DNA of 60,000 nt from Bolinopsis microptera. Lineage: Eukaryota; Ctenophora; Tentaculata; Lobata; Bolinopsidae. The stretch spans positions 1,747,692 through 1,807,691 of the forward strand of contig NC_087076.1 in assembly GCF_026151205.1 (NCBI RefSeq), in the 5' to 3' direction. The notes under the pieces are model-generated. The model searched no databases. It saw only the letters and a list, made by a program, of their open reading frames with translations, and had not been told where the DNA came from. The position numbers were made by a program, and so were the translations under genes. Below are positions 1 to 10,621 of the stretch, piece by piece. The number at the start of each line of letters is the position of its first letter. The first letter of the stretch is position 1.

Positions 1-828
1 TTCGGGTCGGAAGAAGCTCACAGCAAAAATCTTAACAAAACGAAAAGTTGTATTTTCAGAACTCAGTCCCATTTTCAGATGTGAAAATTTCTGAACACAC
101 ATTTGACAGATTGGATGAAATTTTTGCTCACAAACCAATTAGTCAGTTAATTGATGATAGTATGAAACCAAATAAGGGTACTGGAAGTCAAAATCTCGAA
201 ATAAATTGGAAAATCATACTGTCCCATACTCTGTCCCATTTTCAGTTTTTGAACTTAAAATTTCCAGGGCCGAAATTTTATAGTTTTGGCCGAATTTCTG
301 TCAACTATAGATGCCAAATGACACGATTGAGGTGCTGGAAGTTTGATTCGGGTCGGAGGAAGCTCACAGCAGAAATCTTAACAAAACGAAAAGTTGTATT
401 TTCAGAACTCAGTCCCATTTTCATATGTGAAAATTTCTGAACACACATTTGACAGATTGGATGAAATTTTTGCCCACAAACAAATAAGTCAGTTAATTGA
501 TGATGGTATGAAACCAAATAAGGGTACTGGAAGTCAAAATCTCGAAAAAAATTGGAAAATCATACTGTCCCATTTTCAGTTTTTGAAGTTAAAATTTCCA
601 GGGCCTAAATTTTATAGTTTTGGCCGAATTTCTGACCTGCAACCAATTAGTCAGTCAACTATAGATGCCAAATGACACGATTGAGGTGCTGGAAGTTTGA
701 TTCGGGTCGGAGGAAGCTCACAGCAGAAAGCTTTAAAAAACGAAAAGTTGTATTTTCAAAACTCTGTCCCATTTTCAGATGTGAAAATTCCTGAACACAC
801 ATTTGACAGATTGGATGAAATTTTAATC
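1..828. repeat. Tandem repeat, unit about 350 bp, about 2.4 copies, continuing past the left edge
   Basis: The motif TTCGGGTCGG recurs at 1, 347 and 701, giving spacings of 346 and 354 bp, and the sequence between is closely similar. The second and third copies differ by short indels. The third copy breaks off near 828, where an unrelated T-rich stretch begins. Partial open frames of 70-130 codons cross the units, but they start and stop at different places in each copy and show no recognisable domain, so I read the repeat as non-coding. A shorter related sequence lies at 15290-15545. Confidence 0.85.
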
Positions 829-1324
829 AGGGTTGGGAAAAAAGTTTTTTTCGTTTTTTTGAGAACCGGCGTTTTTTGCGTTTTTTTTTTAATTGTGGCC
901 TTTTTTTATTTGAATAACCCTGTACCTATCCACATCATTTGACCTTCCACAAAATGGCAGTTATCGTAAAATTATTAATTTTGTTAACAAATGTTTGCAG
1001 GTTGTGCCAACAAAAACCGTTCGATATTTTTCAGCTTTATTTCTATGAGGCTATGAGTATGCTATACAAATTTGTCTCGGAATAGTAACGTCAGGATTAA
1101 TGATCATACTAACTATAACCACTGCGAATTTTTAAACTCGAATTTGTAAACTATCGAATTTCAAATTTGCCAATTCGTAAAAAAGCATTTAAAATGAGAA
1201 AATATCACATTATATTATATATTACTTTTAAGATATCACATTACTTTTAAGTGCAATTGATTAATGATTACTTAGAAAGTCTGTTCGAATTTTCCACATA
1301 AATCTCTCGTGAGTCATGAGGCTG
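829..1324. other. Intergenic, T-rich then AT-rich, no gene seen
   Basis: The stretch starts with long T runs at about 840-910 and continues as AT-rich sequence with stops in every frame. No domain, RNA gene or splice-framed exon was recognised. Confidence 0.5.
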
Positions 1325-1795
1325 TGAAAACTTCGGGATGCTGGCATTATGGTGATGGTTAAATACTAAATAGACTAATAACAAGACCAAAAGAGACCAG
1401 GTGGAGTCCAGCTAGCGAGTAGCGATTGGAAACTTACCTGGGACCACAGGCTATCATGTTCATAAACATGCCGAATAAAGATTCCGCCGAATAAAGATTC
1501 GGCGGAATGACAGGCTAAGCGCCGCCCAGTAATTGGAAACAGAAGCAGTCAGGTTTACTTCCCCTCTTGTAGTTGTAAACGCGTCTGTGAGGGTACTGAA
1601 ATATTCAGACTTTATTTTTATCTGCAATGTTGGGTGTTAATTACAAATCACATGAGGTTTTAAATACAGCTCCATATATTGAGGATGCTGGGATTATGGT
1701 AATGGGTAAGTTGACTAACGCAGGAGCTAAATATAGTTAAAAACAGGTGGAGTCTAGCTTTAGCGATTGAAAACATAAACAGACATGTTTACAGG
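1325..1795 (+). repeat. Local direct duplication of about 150 bp, one copy interrupted by a MITE
   Basis: The segment from about 1335 (a GATGCTGGCATTATGG motif, then CAGGTGGAGTC and AGCGATTGGAAAC) reappears at about 1685-1790 (GATGCTGGGATTATGG, CAGGTGGAGTCTAGC, AGCGATTGAAAAC). The second copy runs straight on where the first copy is interrupted by the element at 1434-1532, so it serves as an empty-site reference. Confidence 0.7.
1434..1532 (+). mobile_element. Short non-autonomous DNA transposon (MITE), copy 1 of 3
   Basis: The ends are TTACCTGGG and CCCAGTAA, a short inverted repeat. The 8-bp direct repeat TTGGAAAC flanks the element on both sides and is single in the related uninterrupted copy at about 1763-1775. 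The interior contains the conserved string GGCGGAATGACAGGCT and a small internal duplication around CCGAATAAAGATTC. Eight-base target duplications are typical of hAT-type elements; the superfamily is inferred from that alone. Other copies are at 14742-14827 and 39001-39067. Confidence 0.75.
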
Positions 1796-1908
1796 AGGGC
1801 AAGGGTGGCTCAGTTTGGTGAAAAACCAAAGTTCGCTATAAAACAGCTTGTTAAAATATCACTGCACCATTCTGATTTGAATAATTTTACAAATAACAAA
1901 TCAACTTC

Positions 1909-3093
1909 ATGATGTTCGTTCGGAGCATTATTTTCCTTTTCGCAGTTGGCCTGGTAGTGGAATCTAAAAGAAGTTGCTACTGGGGCGCTGACTATCCGTG
2001 TAATACTGTATCCGGATGTTCGTGGGGCTGCTATCATGGTCAATGCTGGAGCTCGTGTAACGGTAAGTTTTTTATTTTTTCAGTTTCTCCAAGGGACTGG
2101 GAGGGTGGGGTTTATTCTGAATTTTTGCGAAACTTGACTTTGAGATAGTAAGTGCAAGTGACCAACAAACTAGTAGCCCATGACCGAAATTGTGATGGAT
2201 AGTCTAGTGGTACTGATGCCCAAACTTTGAGTGAAACGTAAATCTAAACTACATATTCTTTATGATTAACAGCTCGATTATAATATTAATATGTAAATAT
2301 TTGAGCAATAATTGCATTATGTTATTGATCTAAATTTTTTCCCTACTCTTAACTTGCCGAAGGCAAAAACATCGTAGGGAATAAGTAATCGGGTTTGGAT
2401 ATATGAGGTGGCCCGACGCGGTCCTGCATTGACGACAAAAGTCTGCTCCTTGATCGCAATATACCACTCCCCCATAATTATTAATTATGTGTATAAAAGG
2501 AGTCTATTTTGCGCGCGCGACGCCAGTTATGTGTTACTGACACTGTTAATTAATTACAGGCATAGCAACCACTACCAGTTATTTGTGCTTGACGACTGTT
2601 ACACAGATTTCCATCGGGTTACATGATTTACCCTAATTCATTAATATAGCGTATTTATACTATTAGTATTAGTCATCTGAGCGGATCAATCGTCAATATA
2701 AGTGTTATTCTGGTGAAACACGTGAAGCACGATTACAGATTATCACGTGCGCCAAACACCACTCTGGGATACAATAAAAGTAAAACAATTACCATACAAA
2801 GTAGGGAAATTTGATCGTGCGTGGTGTTACCGCGGCGAAATTTTTGTTATTTAGGCCTTTAAAAAATGTAACTAGTATTACTGACCTTCAAAAAATCATA
2901 CGTTTTTTGTAATTTTTAGCTTAATTTACTTTCAGGAATCGCTATAAACTTCACCACGGATACTTGCTCGTGGAGTGCGGAATGGTGTTACTTGACGGGA
3001 CACCGCGGTCTTAAGGAGAGTTGCTCAAAGGACTCAGATTGTCACAAAGTCAGGAATAACAACTGTGCAATAGGTAGTCTGTGCACGATCTAA
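1909..3093 (+). CDS. Secreted cysteine-rich peptide, two exons, 103 aa
   Basis: Exon 1 is 1909-2062 (donor GTAAGT) and exon 2 is 2936-3093 (acceptor TTTCAG), joined in phase 1 and ending at TAA. The first 18 or so residues form a hydrophobic signal peptide (FVRSIIFLFAVGLVV), so the product should be secreted. The mature part has twelve cysteines, six from each exon. In exon 1 the spacing is C-x7-C-x5-C-x3-C-x4-C-x3-C. Exon 2 has its own six, including a C-x6-C opening and a C-x5-C pair. The one-exon-per-six-cysteine layout suggests two small disulfide-rich modules. I do not recognise the family; antimicrobial, venom-like or signalling roles are all possible and none is shown. An alternative start one codon downstream (both begin Met-Met) changes nothing of substance. 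Confidence 0.7.
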
Positions 3094-3422
3094 AATCATA
3101 TTGTGTAGTGGTTTTAGACCTGGATTTGGACCCCTTGTGAATATGCGATAGAATTATAATATTAATATTATATAATTATAGAAAGTTTTAGATGATTTTT
3201 CGAGATTGTTGCTTTACATTTGTTAATTTAATAGATTTTTGGATATCGATTTTAGAAGCATATTTTGGCGAATAATTTATAGTGTTTCATTGTCTCCTTT
3301 AATTCACATTACAACCCTAAAATAAGTAGATATGAGATCTACTAGGAAGAATGGTAAGGGAGTCAGTTACAGTATGTGAGACTGGGTCTTAAGTGGGCGT
3401 ATCACTATCAAGAGGCTCATGT

Positions 3423-3490
3423 TTTCTGTCCAGTGACCAATAAGTAATAACTAGCTCATGATGAGCTGGTTATTGGTCACTGGACAGAAA
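3423..3490. repeat. Palindrome, 21-bp arms
   Basis: The sequence TTTCTGTCCAGTGACCAATAA at 3423-3443 is the exact reverse complement of 3470-3490. The centre AGCTCATGATGAGCT is itself palindromic, with a short insertion on the left arm. It may be a tiny foldback element; the tRNA-derived repeat starts just after its right end. Confidence 0.75.
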
Positions 3491-3499
3491 TTCTGTCAA

Positions 3500-3799
3500 A
3501 ATTATGCAATTTGGGTCCAACACACAGCAAGATACAAGGGCAGGTCTCTCCCGAACGTTGGGATGGCCTGAGGTGCTTATCTCCTTTTCAGTAACCCTAA
3601 GCCACTCTGTGCCGAGGCACTATACTAGCTGTAGGGGGTTAGTCCTACGAGCCAGAGAGTGTGTATCACCAGCCGAAGCTGTACCAAATCACAGCTTGGT
3701 AACTGGCCGACTTGCATCCGACCGGATTTGAACCCGGGTCTTCTGCTTGGGAGGTGATCGTGTTACCAATACCACTACTGACTACACCACCCGGCCGAC
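3500..3799 (-). mobile_element. tRNA-derived SINE candidate (tRNA-Gly-like head)
   Basis: Read on the minus strand from about 3799, the sequence resembles a tRNA: an A-box-like GTGGTGTAGTCAGTAGTGG, a CTCCCAAG segment resembling a Gly-CCC anticodon arm, and a B box GGGTTCAAATCC at about 3722-3736. The D and T arms are imperfect and an insertion lengthens the D region, so it is unlikely to be a working tRNA. The body would run on to about 3500, but I see no A-rich tail or clear target duplication, so the left boundary is a guess. Confidence 0.55.
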
Positions 3800-3837
3800 T
3801 AGTCGTGATCCTCATCGTCATTTCATTTGAACGACGC

Positions 3838-3960
3838 GACCCCTAAAACGTATATCATTAACGGGTGATACTCGTAAAATATTTGTTCCATTGGACCGTC
3901 GACGAGTCCAACTCTGCGCGCGTCCTCGTAGGTTATAAACCTACAAGTATATCATTGTGA
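3838..3960 (+). repeat. Dispersed repeat, second copy at 38735-38880
   Basis: Shared blocks in the same order include TAACGGGTGATA, AAAATATTTGTTCCA, GTCGACGAGTCCAA, GCGCGCG and TAGGTTATAAACCT. The copies differ by an internal indel. No coding potential was recognised. Confidence 0.65.
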
Positions 3961-6385
3961 TCAATGATCATCTATCATAATACGTATTCCTTCATATTGG
4001 CCAATTTTGATATTTCGCCACGATTCAACAAGCAATTTTGTTTAGAATTGGATCCCGATTGGACAAAGGAAACAAGTAAGTTAAGTTAAATAAAGCTGAC
4101 AATTGTCCGCAAATCTCGGACGCAACGTAACACTGTCATAGTTTTGACATTCACTCTTTCTCAACGTAAATGGTCTTTAAAACAAATCGTCATCTGTTTG
4201 TCGTCATGGTAATATCACAATTCTGAAAACCATGACAACATTTACTGACGTCATAGAAACATATTTACAACTAACGATATCAAAATCTAGTCGTCAATTC
4301 CATCAGATTTGGCTTAAATTCCAATACATCAAGTAATTTGGTACGTAGTTAAATGCAAAATACACAACAACCCAGAAATCCTAAAAATAAAGTTAAGTCA
4401 AATTTCTGAAATTAGTCATGTATAATAACATAGCATTAAATAATCGCTCTCCCCTTTTGCGACAAACGGACATTAAAATCCACATCTCAAATAATCACTT
4501 CTGTTCATCAGTCAATTTACTCTCACGCTCACATTTGAAAATATTCCATCATCAATTGTTGAATCTTCAGCTCGTGGGATCAACGATCGTGCAATATAAA
4601 AACATGCAACAAAAAAGCACTTTAGCGCTTTCTAGACAAAACAATAAAATAACCCAATTAATATAAAGCAAATACATCTACACATCCCTTCCAAAGGTGC
4701 TCCTCATTAAAATAAAGGGAAGTAATAAAATTTGTACGGACGTCTAAATGTAAGCAGCAATTCCACGAAGTGAACCAGCCTAACTGAATTAACAGCCGGT
4801 TTACAGTGGAATGCGAGGAGAGAGCACCTTTTAAGAGGGGCAAACAGAACCGTCATCTGATCAACAAAGACGGTTCGAGGATACCCCAGTATCTGGAAAC
4901 ATCATAATACATGCGAACAAGACCTGGCCTGCCGTTTAGGGTGGAAACACGATATAACGTTGTGACGCCACTAGTATCAAACGTGACACCACAACTCGTG
5001 CTACTCCCCGCACCGGGAGCACCAGATATATCAATACACACTGATATCCAAATACTTGCACGTGTACATATATTGCTTAAAAATCAGGGCCTGTATATAT
5101 ACCATACATGTATGGTAGTTACCATGGCAACTCCGTGTTGCTATGGTAAAAAGTACAACTTGGATTAATCAATGGGTACAGGAGGTGCAATATGATTAAC
5201 AATTTTCTATTACAAAGCGACAAAAAGAAATGTGAACACATGATATATCATAAATACCGTGTTCCTACGCATCGCCAATATATTGGAAACTAAGACATTT
5301 TAAGTATCTATTATGAAATGTTTAAGTGCCTGAATGAAAATTGGAATCCGACATTGTTTCACGGAAATATTCCTTGCAGTTGCTTTGGTAACTTGCATAT
5401 TTATAAGGGCATAAATCAATAGAATGTCGAGCAATTTTTGTCAAAAAGTATCGCACAAGTTACCATAGCAACAAAGAGCACAAAATAATAAATACTAAAC
5501 TATAAAAAACTTCATTATACAAAAAAATCAAGTCTTAGCATAGTTCAGCTGATTTAACGAGATCGGTGAGGCTTTTATATAAGTAGGGAGACTGTCAAGC
5601 ATTTATTAGACAATAAAAAGTGGCTTCATTTAATACATACAAACAAAAATGAGACAAAGTTCTCTCTTTAAAACAAATTAAGGCATAAAAATAACTTTTA
5701 AGCAAAAGTTAAATTTATTTTTCGGAATTTGAGAGAACTTTGTCCGGAAAAGTCATTAATTACCGAGAAAGTAATTAACATTCTACGAATGTACATATTT
5801 CTTGAAACCTGTGGAAACCGCATTTTAATGACACAGTTGCCATAGCAGCCAGTTATATTTCATTTTACTGACCACCACGGCAACTATTTAGTCAAACCCT
5901 CCACCATTCACAAAATTGTGACCCTCGTGCCACAAAAATACGGAATCCGAACGAGGTTTAAAACAAAATAATCTGATCACATCTGTACAATTCATCCCAA
6001 ATCTTACCTAAATTTAATAATAGCATTTAGCAATTACTTCTTCCACTTGTGCGATGAAGCATCAATACCGAGCATGGCACACGCTATTTCGTTAAAATTA
6101 TAAAAATCAGATCACTTGGGCGTAAAACATATCCTAAACAGAATGCCTTAATTAATTAATTAATCAATTAACGTGAGAAAGAGAGTGATATTCAAACGTC
6201 CATACTAAAATCTCTTACACAGCGGGAGTTAAACAGAGTGAATGTCATATCAAGTGTTCGTTGCGGTGGTGTTAAAAGTTGGTTGTCGTAGTGTCTACTA
6301 CAACAACAGGAACCGAGATGCCACAAGCTCATTGCTCTGTGGCTGTCGGTACGAAAACATGTCAGCTGGCTTGGTGTGTGTCGGG

Positions 6386-6913
6386 CTACATAACGTTCAA
6401 CAGGAATTTAAGCTGATTAGAGATGTTATATTCATTCTGAACTTCTCTAGCGCACCCTGAGAACCAGTGTGTAGGGGGAAGTGGCACGTCCGCAGCATTG
6501 GGACTGCTGAATGATAACTTGGGGCTGGCAAAATCTTGAGCTTGCTTTTGACACACAGGGGGGGTATTCTTGCGGGGCGATCTTTTCGTCTTGTTGTTGC
6601 CCCTTTCTGAGGGGGTTGCCTTGGATTCTGGTAAGAGGTTACTGTTGTAATGTAACTGTCGCTTCACAGTGTGGGGGGACGGCTGCTCTTTCTGGGGTGA
6701 ACCTCTTTGTGAATTATTGCTTTTACTGGGTGAATTTTTGGTGCAATTGTTCTGTCTTTGCTTGGGTGGACTTTGTCGACCGGGGCTCGATTTGCCCGAT
6801 GATAAATGTCGATCGTTTGAAACTAATTGTCCTTGCAAAACAGAGGGAACTTCATTTTCGGAGTTGGAATTGGAGTTAGAGTTCCTGGGCTTGAACTTTT
6901 TTCGAGGGTTCAT
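6386..6913 (-). CDS. PNRC-like proline-rich nuclear receptor coactivator, 175 aa, single exon
   Basis: The C-terminus carries the family signature: VPLPPTHWF (the SH3-type LPxPPxHW core), preceded by a short block containing SPKLSF and followed by a hydrophobic tail ISNQLKFLLNVM. The same order of elements closes vertebrate PNRC1 and PNRC2, which act in nonsense-mediated and 5'-3' mRNA decay by bridging decapping factors, and bind nuclear receptors. The rest is low complexity: a basic N-terminus (MNPRKKFKPR), an Asn/Ser tract and many Ser-Pro and Lys/Arg residues, as expected of a disordered adaptor. I chose the start at 6913 because the sequence becomes basic and PNRC-like there. The frame stays open to a Met at 7000, whose 29 extra residues look like untranslated sequence. 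Length is close to the vertebrate proteins. It is isolated, with no neighbour within 3 kb. Confidence 0.72.
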   Translation of the reverse strand: MNPRKKFKPRNSNSNSNSENEVPSVLQGQLVSNDRHLSSGKSSPGRQSPPKQRQNNCTKNSPSKSNNSQRGSPQKEQPSPHTVKRQLHYNSNLLPESKATPSERGNNKTKRSPRKNTPPVCQKQAQDFASPKLSFSSPNAADVPLPPTHWFSGCAREVQNEYNISNQLKFLLNVM

Positions 6914-8394
6914 CGTAGGAAGGGTAATCTTCGGAGAGCGTAACGCTAAATGAATAAATTTGATTAGAATAGGAATTGAAAGATCATTGCAAAGTTTCAT
7001 TCATTTGTAAGAACCAAGTTTACTCATAAAGTAAAAGTTAAACATTCAAACGTTCAAATTATGAAGACAAATAAGTTCTAAGTTACAGAAAATTGACATG
7101 AAGATCATGTTCCAAATAGGCATATCGGATAAAAGTTACAACGTTTGAAGGGTTAATAAACTGGGGAATGTTACTATGCAACGGTATTTCAAGACGAGGA
7201 AAAGACATGTCAACGAAAAATAGAGCCACAAACGAACTAACTTTAACTGAGAGTGGTCACATACTCAAGTTTATATATCTTTCGTAAGGTGTAGAAAATT
7301 TCAATCTCATATAACGATTTTCTGTCATGACACCTAATTAGTATGATTGGTCACATGACTTGACATCGAATCCTCATTGGCATGCCTTAATAAGTCGGAT
7401 GCACAAGCCAGACCTCTAGGGGCTCATTAGTGAGAATTACAACCAATCAATAACTGGTTTTCTGTGCAAGTGTAACATAAGAGACTAATTAGAGGAAATT
7501 AGAAGTTAACTAGCTTCCATCCAACGGCAGTTAGATGTCAAATGTGTTGTACGAGGGGAAAGCAATGTCCAATAAAAGAGTTAATGCGAGAAATGAACCA
7601 AGAGGAGCTCCAAAAGAACTATATACGGGCAAAACGATTACTGCGGGCCAGTGACGACAAAGGCGTAAACCAGCAACTCCCTGTTAACTGAGTTTCTATA
7701 TTTAGGACACGCGCAAACGAATGCTGCGTAATTGAATCTTGCGCGCAGAGAAACTCAGGGGTTCGCACATATCAATCCAATTCGGCTGCTAGTAGTCCAG
7801 GAGATTTAGCGGACTACATGTACGCTGAGATGGTAACAAAGACAAACTCTTTTCTGAAGAACCAGATTCAGGAAGTTCCCAGTCACGAGTATTCGATTAT
7901 AATTTGGATACTCGTGTGACTGACTCGTAATCTGGTATACAAGTATCAACTGATAGCACATAGTGAGTCTGAGAGCAACAGAACGATCTACAGTTGCATT
8001 CGAGAGGTGTCAGGTGAACACAGCATAAGCCGTTATTGCACAAAAATAGAATAAAAGATAAGGCCCAATTGCAGGACAAGGAAATGAATTGTGCAACAAG
8101 AGTTGTAAAAATAAACCGGTAGCTTAATCCTCATAGCGTAAACCTTATACATGTTACAATAAACCCAAGTTAATCTCAAAGTAAGCTAGGCTCGAGGTAC
8201 ATGCAGATGAATCAAGAGGTACATAATAAGATTAAAAAGTCGCAAAAACCGATGAGAGTTTCGCAAGAAAAAAAGTATCGAAAATTCCCAATAAGTTTCG
8301 TATTGCTTAGACAATTATAAACAATCAAAAGTATCTCAGGGCTATGAAATAAAGATAGAGAATAGAGATATATTGTTTGTACATGGGCGTGGTC

Positions 8395-8542
8395 TAAAAT
8401 ATTCGAATTTTCAAATTTTGACGACGGAATCCTCGAACCAGTAAGTACAGTATGCCATCTGCAAAGCAACAGCTCTCAAATATAAAACACGGCGGAGCTA
8501 TTAAGGCTAACGTATGGGTACTGACTTTTGGCCCACCCTGTA
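8395..8542 (+). mobile_element. Right end of a Tc1/mariner-like non-autonomous element
   Basis: The segment ends in ACTTTTGGCCCACCCTGTA, the reverse complement of the TACAGGGTGGGCCAAAAGT terminus seen at 37640. The 140 bp before it match 36428-36579 and, inverted, 37640-37790. No left end is visible here, so the copy is probably truncated. Confidence 0.6.
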
Positions 8543-8604
8543 TATTTATAGTAATATGTAAGCCTTACTAAGACGGATCAACGTTACAGAAGTGACGTCA
8601 CAGC

Positions 8605-8700
8605 TCCGAAGCAGTGACGTGCAGCAGTGACGTGCAGTAGTGACGTGCAGTAGTGACGTGCAGTAGTGTCGTGCAGTAGTGACGTGCAGTAGTGACGGAA
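8605..8700 (+). repeat. 13-bp tandem repeat containing TGACGT, about 7 copies
   Basis: The unit is roughly GTGACGTGCAGTA. Each unit contains TGACGT, and a full TGACGTCA palindrome lies just upstream at 8593-8600. A degenerate continuation with GTAGTGACGACACA runs to about 8795. Confidence 0.8.
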
Positions 8701-9417
8701 CAGTGTAACGGCAGTGAAGCTAAAATATGACAGCAGTGACGACACGGTAGTGACGACACATTCCTGTAGCGGTAGTGACGACACATTCCTGTAGCGGTCT
8801 CATATAATCTAAGACATCCTTGTTCAGTGCACAATAATGAACATTGTAAAAAAGAGCTCAATTTCATATCATTGAAAGTGACATAACGGATGGTTCGAAT
8901 TATTTTATAGTTTTATGGCAACTATATTATCTTAGTCAACAAAATTTAGTTATAACTTAACTAGTCAACAAGAAGAACCATAAACAAACAATATAAACAT
9001 CAGGATACATTTCTGAGAGACCTTAAATGCATGAATGTTGCAAGTCACTCTTTTTGAAACGCCTTTGCTTAAAGTTCTTTGAAGTTTTGAGCTCCACTAC
9101 TGGATAGTGGATACACTCTGTAGAGAAGTAGCTAATGAAATACTCAAGCATATGACCGTGCCACAGAGCTCGCAGCCTGAGCCAATATGCACAAGAAGAC
9201 AAACTAAGTGGGTTTACGGTTTTTAATTATTTATAGGCCACAGTTGTCTACCTTTTTTATTAATCGGGGGGTTGTCATCTCCGAATGTGGAGATTGTTCG
9301 GAATAAAAGTGCAAAATTTCGAACACAGATCTTCCATTATTTTAAACTGTACGCAGGAACACACGGCAGTCTGCAATAAACTCGTCCCACTCACTCCCTT
9401 TAGTTTGGCGACGTTCT

Positions 9418-9472
9418 TAGTATGATTAGCTAGTATGATTAGCTAGTATGATTAGCTAGTATGATTAGCTAG
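9418..9472 (+). repeat. 13-bp tandem repeat, four copies
   Basis: TAGTATGATTAGC is repeated four times without change, followed by TAG. No function is apparent. Confidence 0.9.
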
Positions 9473-9589
9473 AAGTGGGGATTTCATTTATATGGTGACA
9501 GTGTACTGTACTGTCATAATCAACAGTTCATGTTGTAATTTGGAGTGATATTATTACGAGTATTAAAATGCGAAGACCTCACGAACTAT

Positions 9590-9662
9590 CCCTGACTTAC
9601 GAACTAACCCTGGCTTACGAACTAAACCTGGCTTACGAACTAACCCTGACTTACGAACTAAC
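9590..9662 (+). repeat. 18-bp tandem repeat, four copies
   Basis: The unit is CTTACGAACTAACCCTGG with one or two substitutions per copy. Confidence 0.85.
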
Positions 9663-10437
9663 ACAAACACCCAGCCAGATTGTAATCCGCTGACTGGAGT
9701 GTTTCACCATCTGGGCCCTGGGGTCTCAAGAACAAGTTAACCGCTCCCCAATTAAATAACTGTGATATATTGTTAATTACAGACCCTATTATATATATAC
9801 CCTATATCTCACAAACTAACCTCATTAAACTAATTGAACCATGTTTAACTAAATGTCAATAACTCAATCTGGCTAACAAACTTATCTTACCATCACAGAA
9901 TCTATGAACCAGTACTTTACAATGTGGTCTAATGTCCCTGATGTCACGATAATAACATCATCTAATACTCCCATGGACCAATTTCAATTGACAACACTAA
10001 AGCCTGCTGTAAGCACCGCGAGGTGTGCTACATGTGGTCATTTTGCCACGTTACTGACTTTGAGTTGGTCCGTCTAATGGCTACTGATGAATCCCAGGTA
10101 AGGGGGTTATATATTTTAGTGGCAGTGGCAGTATTTAGGAATTGAAGAATCATGGAATGAGAACAAAGCAATGATTCACAACACGGACAGAAATCTGACG
10201 TCTAATTAAAATTCGCAATCTAAGGAAAACTCTTACATGATACGGTTTTGAATTCTGATAAGGTAAAAAGAAACCGTGTATATTTTAAGTGTATATATGC
10301 TTGAGCTACTTAAGCAAAAAAAGTTAAGGAAAACTAAAACTCTCTTCCATAGGAATGTAACCACTATAAAATATGAGAGCCACACTACACAATACACATG
10401 CTCGTGATACAGCTGCTAGGAAATAAGTCATTGCTAG

Positions 10438-10621
10438 CACGTGACTCCCCACCACACCACGTGACAGCCAATACTCTCGCTGCTTTCAGTGCACGTGGTG
10501 CTGTGGCGATACCACGTGGTGTTGTGGAGATGTCACCTGACAGAGCAGTTAATAACTCAGAGCACGTGCCATGTGCTCAGTCACGTGACCGGAGTGAGCC
10601 AATAACTCGCACTCACACGTG
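10438..10621. promoter_or_regulatory. Cluster of seven CACGTG E-boxes in 184 bp
   Basis: CACGTG occurs at 10438, 10458, 10492, 10513, 10563, 10582 and 10616. One site sits in TCACGTGAC, the extended palindrome bound by MiT/TFE-type bHLH-ZIP factors. Two CCAAT-like motifs (GCCAATA) lie inside or beside the cluster. Isolated CACGTG sites are common elsewhere in the window, so only the density is unusual. No transcription unit is identified next to it. Confidence 0.45.

Larger units (their letters stand above)
3094..6385. other. Intergenic, repeat-bearing, no protein gene seen
   Basis: Apart from the hairpin at 3423-3490, the tRNA-derived sequence at 3500-3800 and the dispersed repeat at 3838-3960, this AT-rich stretch shows only short open frames without recognisable domains. 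The 3' untranslated region of the minus-strand PNRC-like gene must occupy part of the right end. Confidence 0.5.

Noticed and set aside
1-942. Open frames of 80-130 codons across the left-edge repeat as a repeat protein
   Set aside because: Copies stop at different positions, no domain is visible, and the frame is not kept between units (spacings 346 and 354 are not multiples of three).
10050-10105. Short first exon ending in CCCAG followed by GTAAGG
   Set aside because: The signal is one donor and a seven-codon ATG frame; no downstream exon could be linked.
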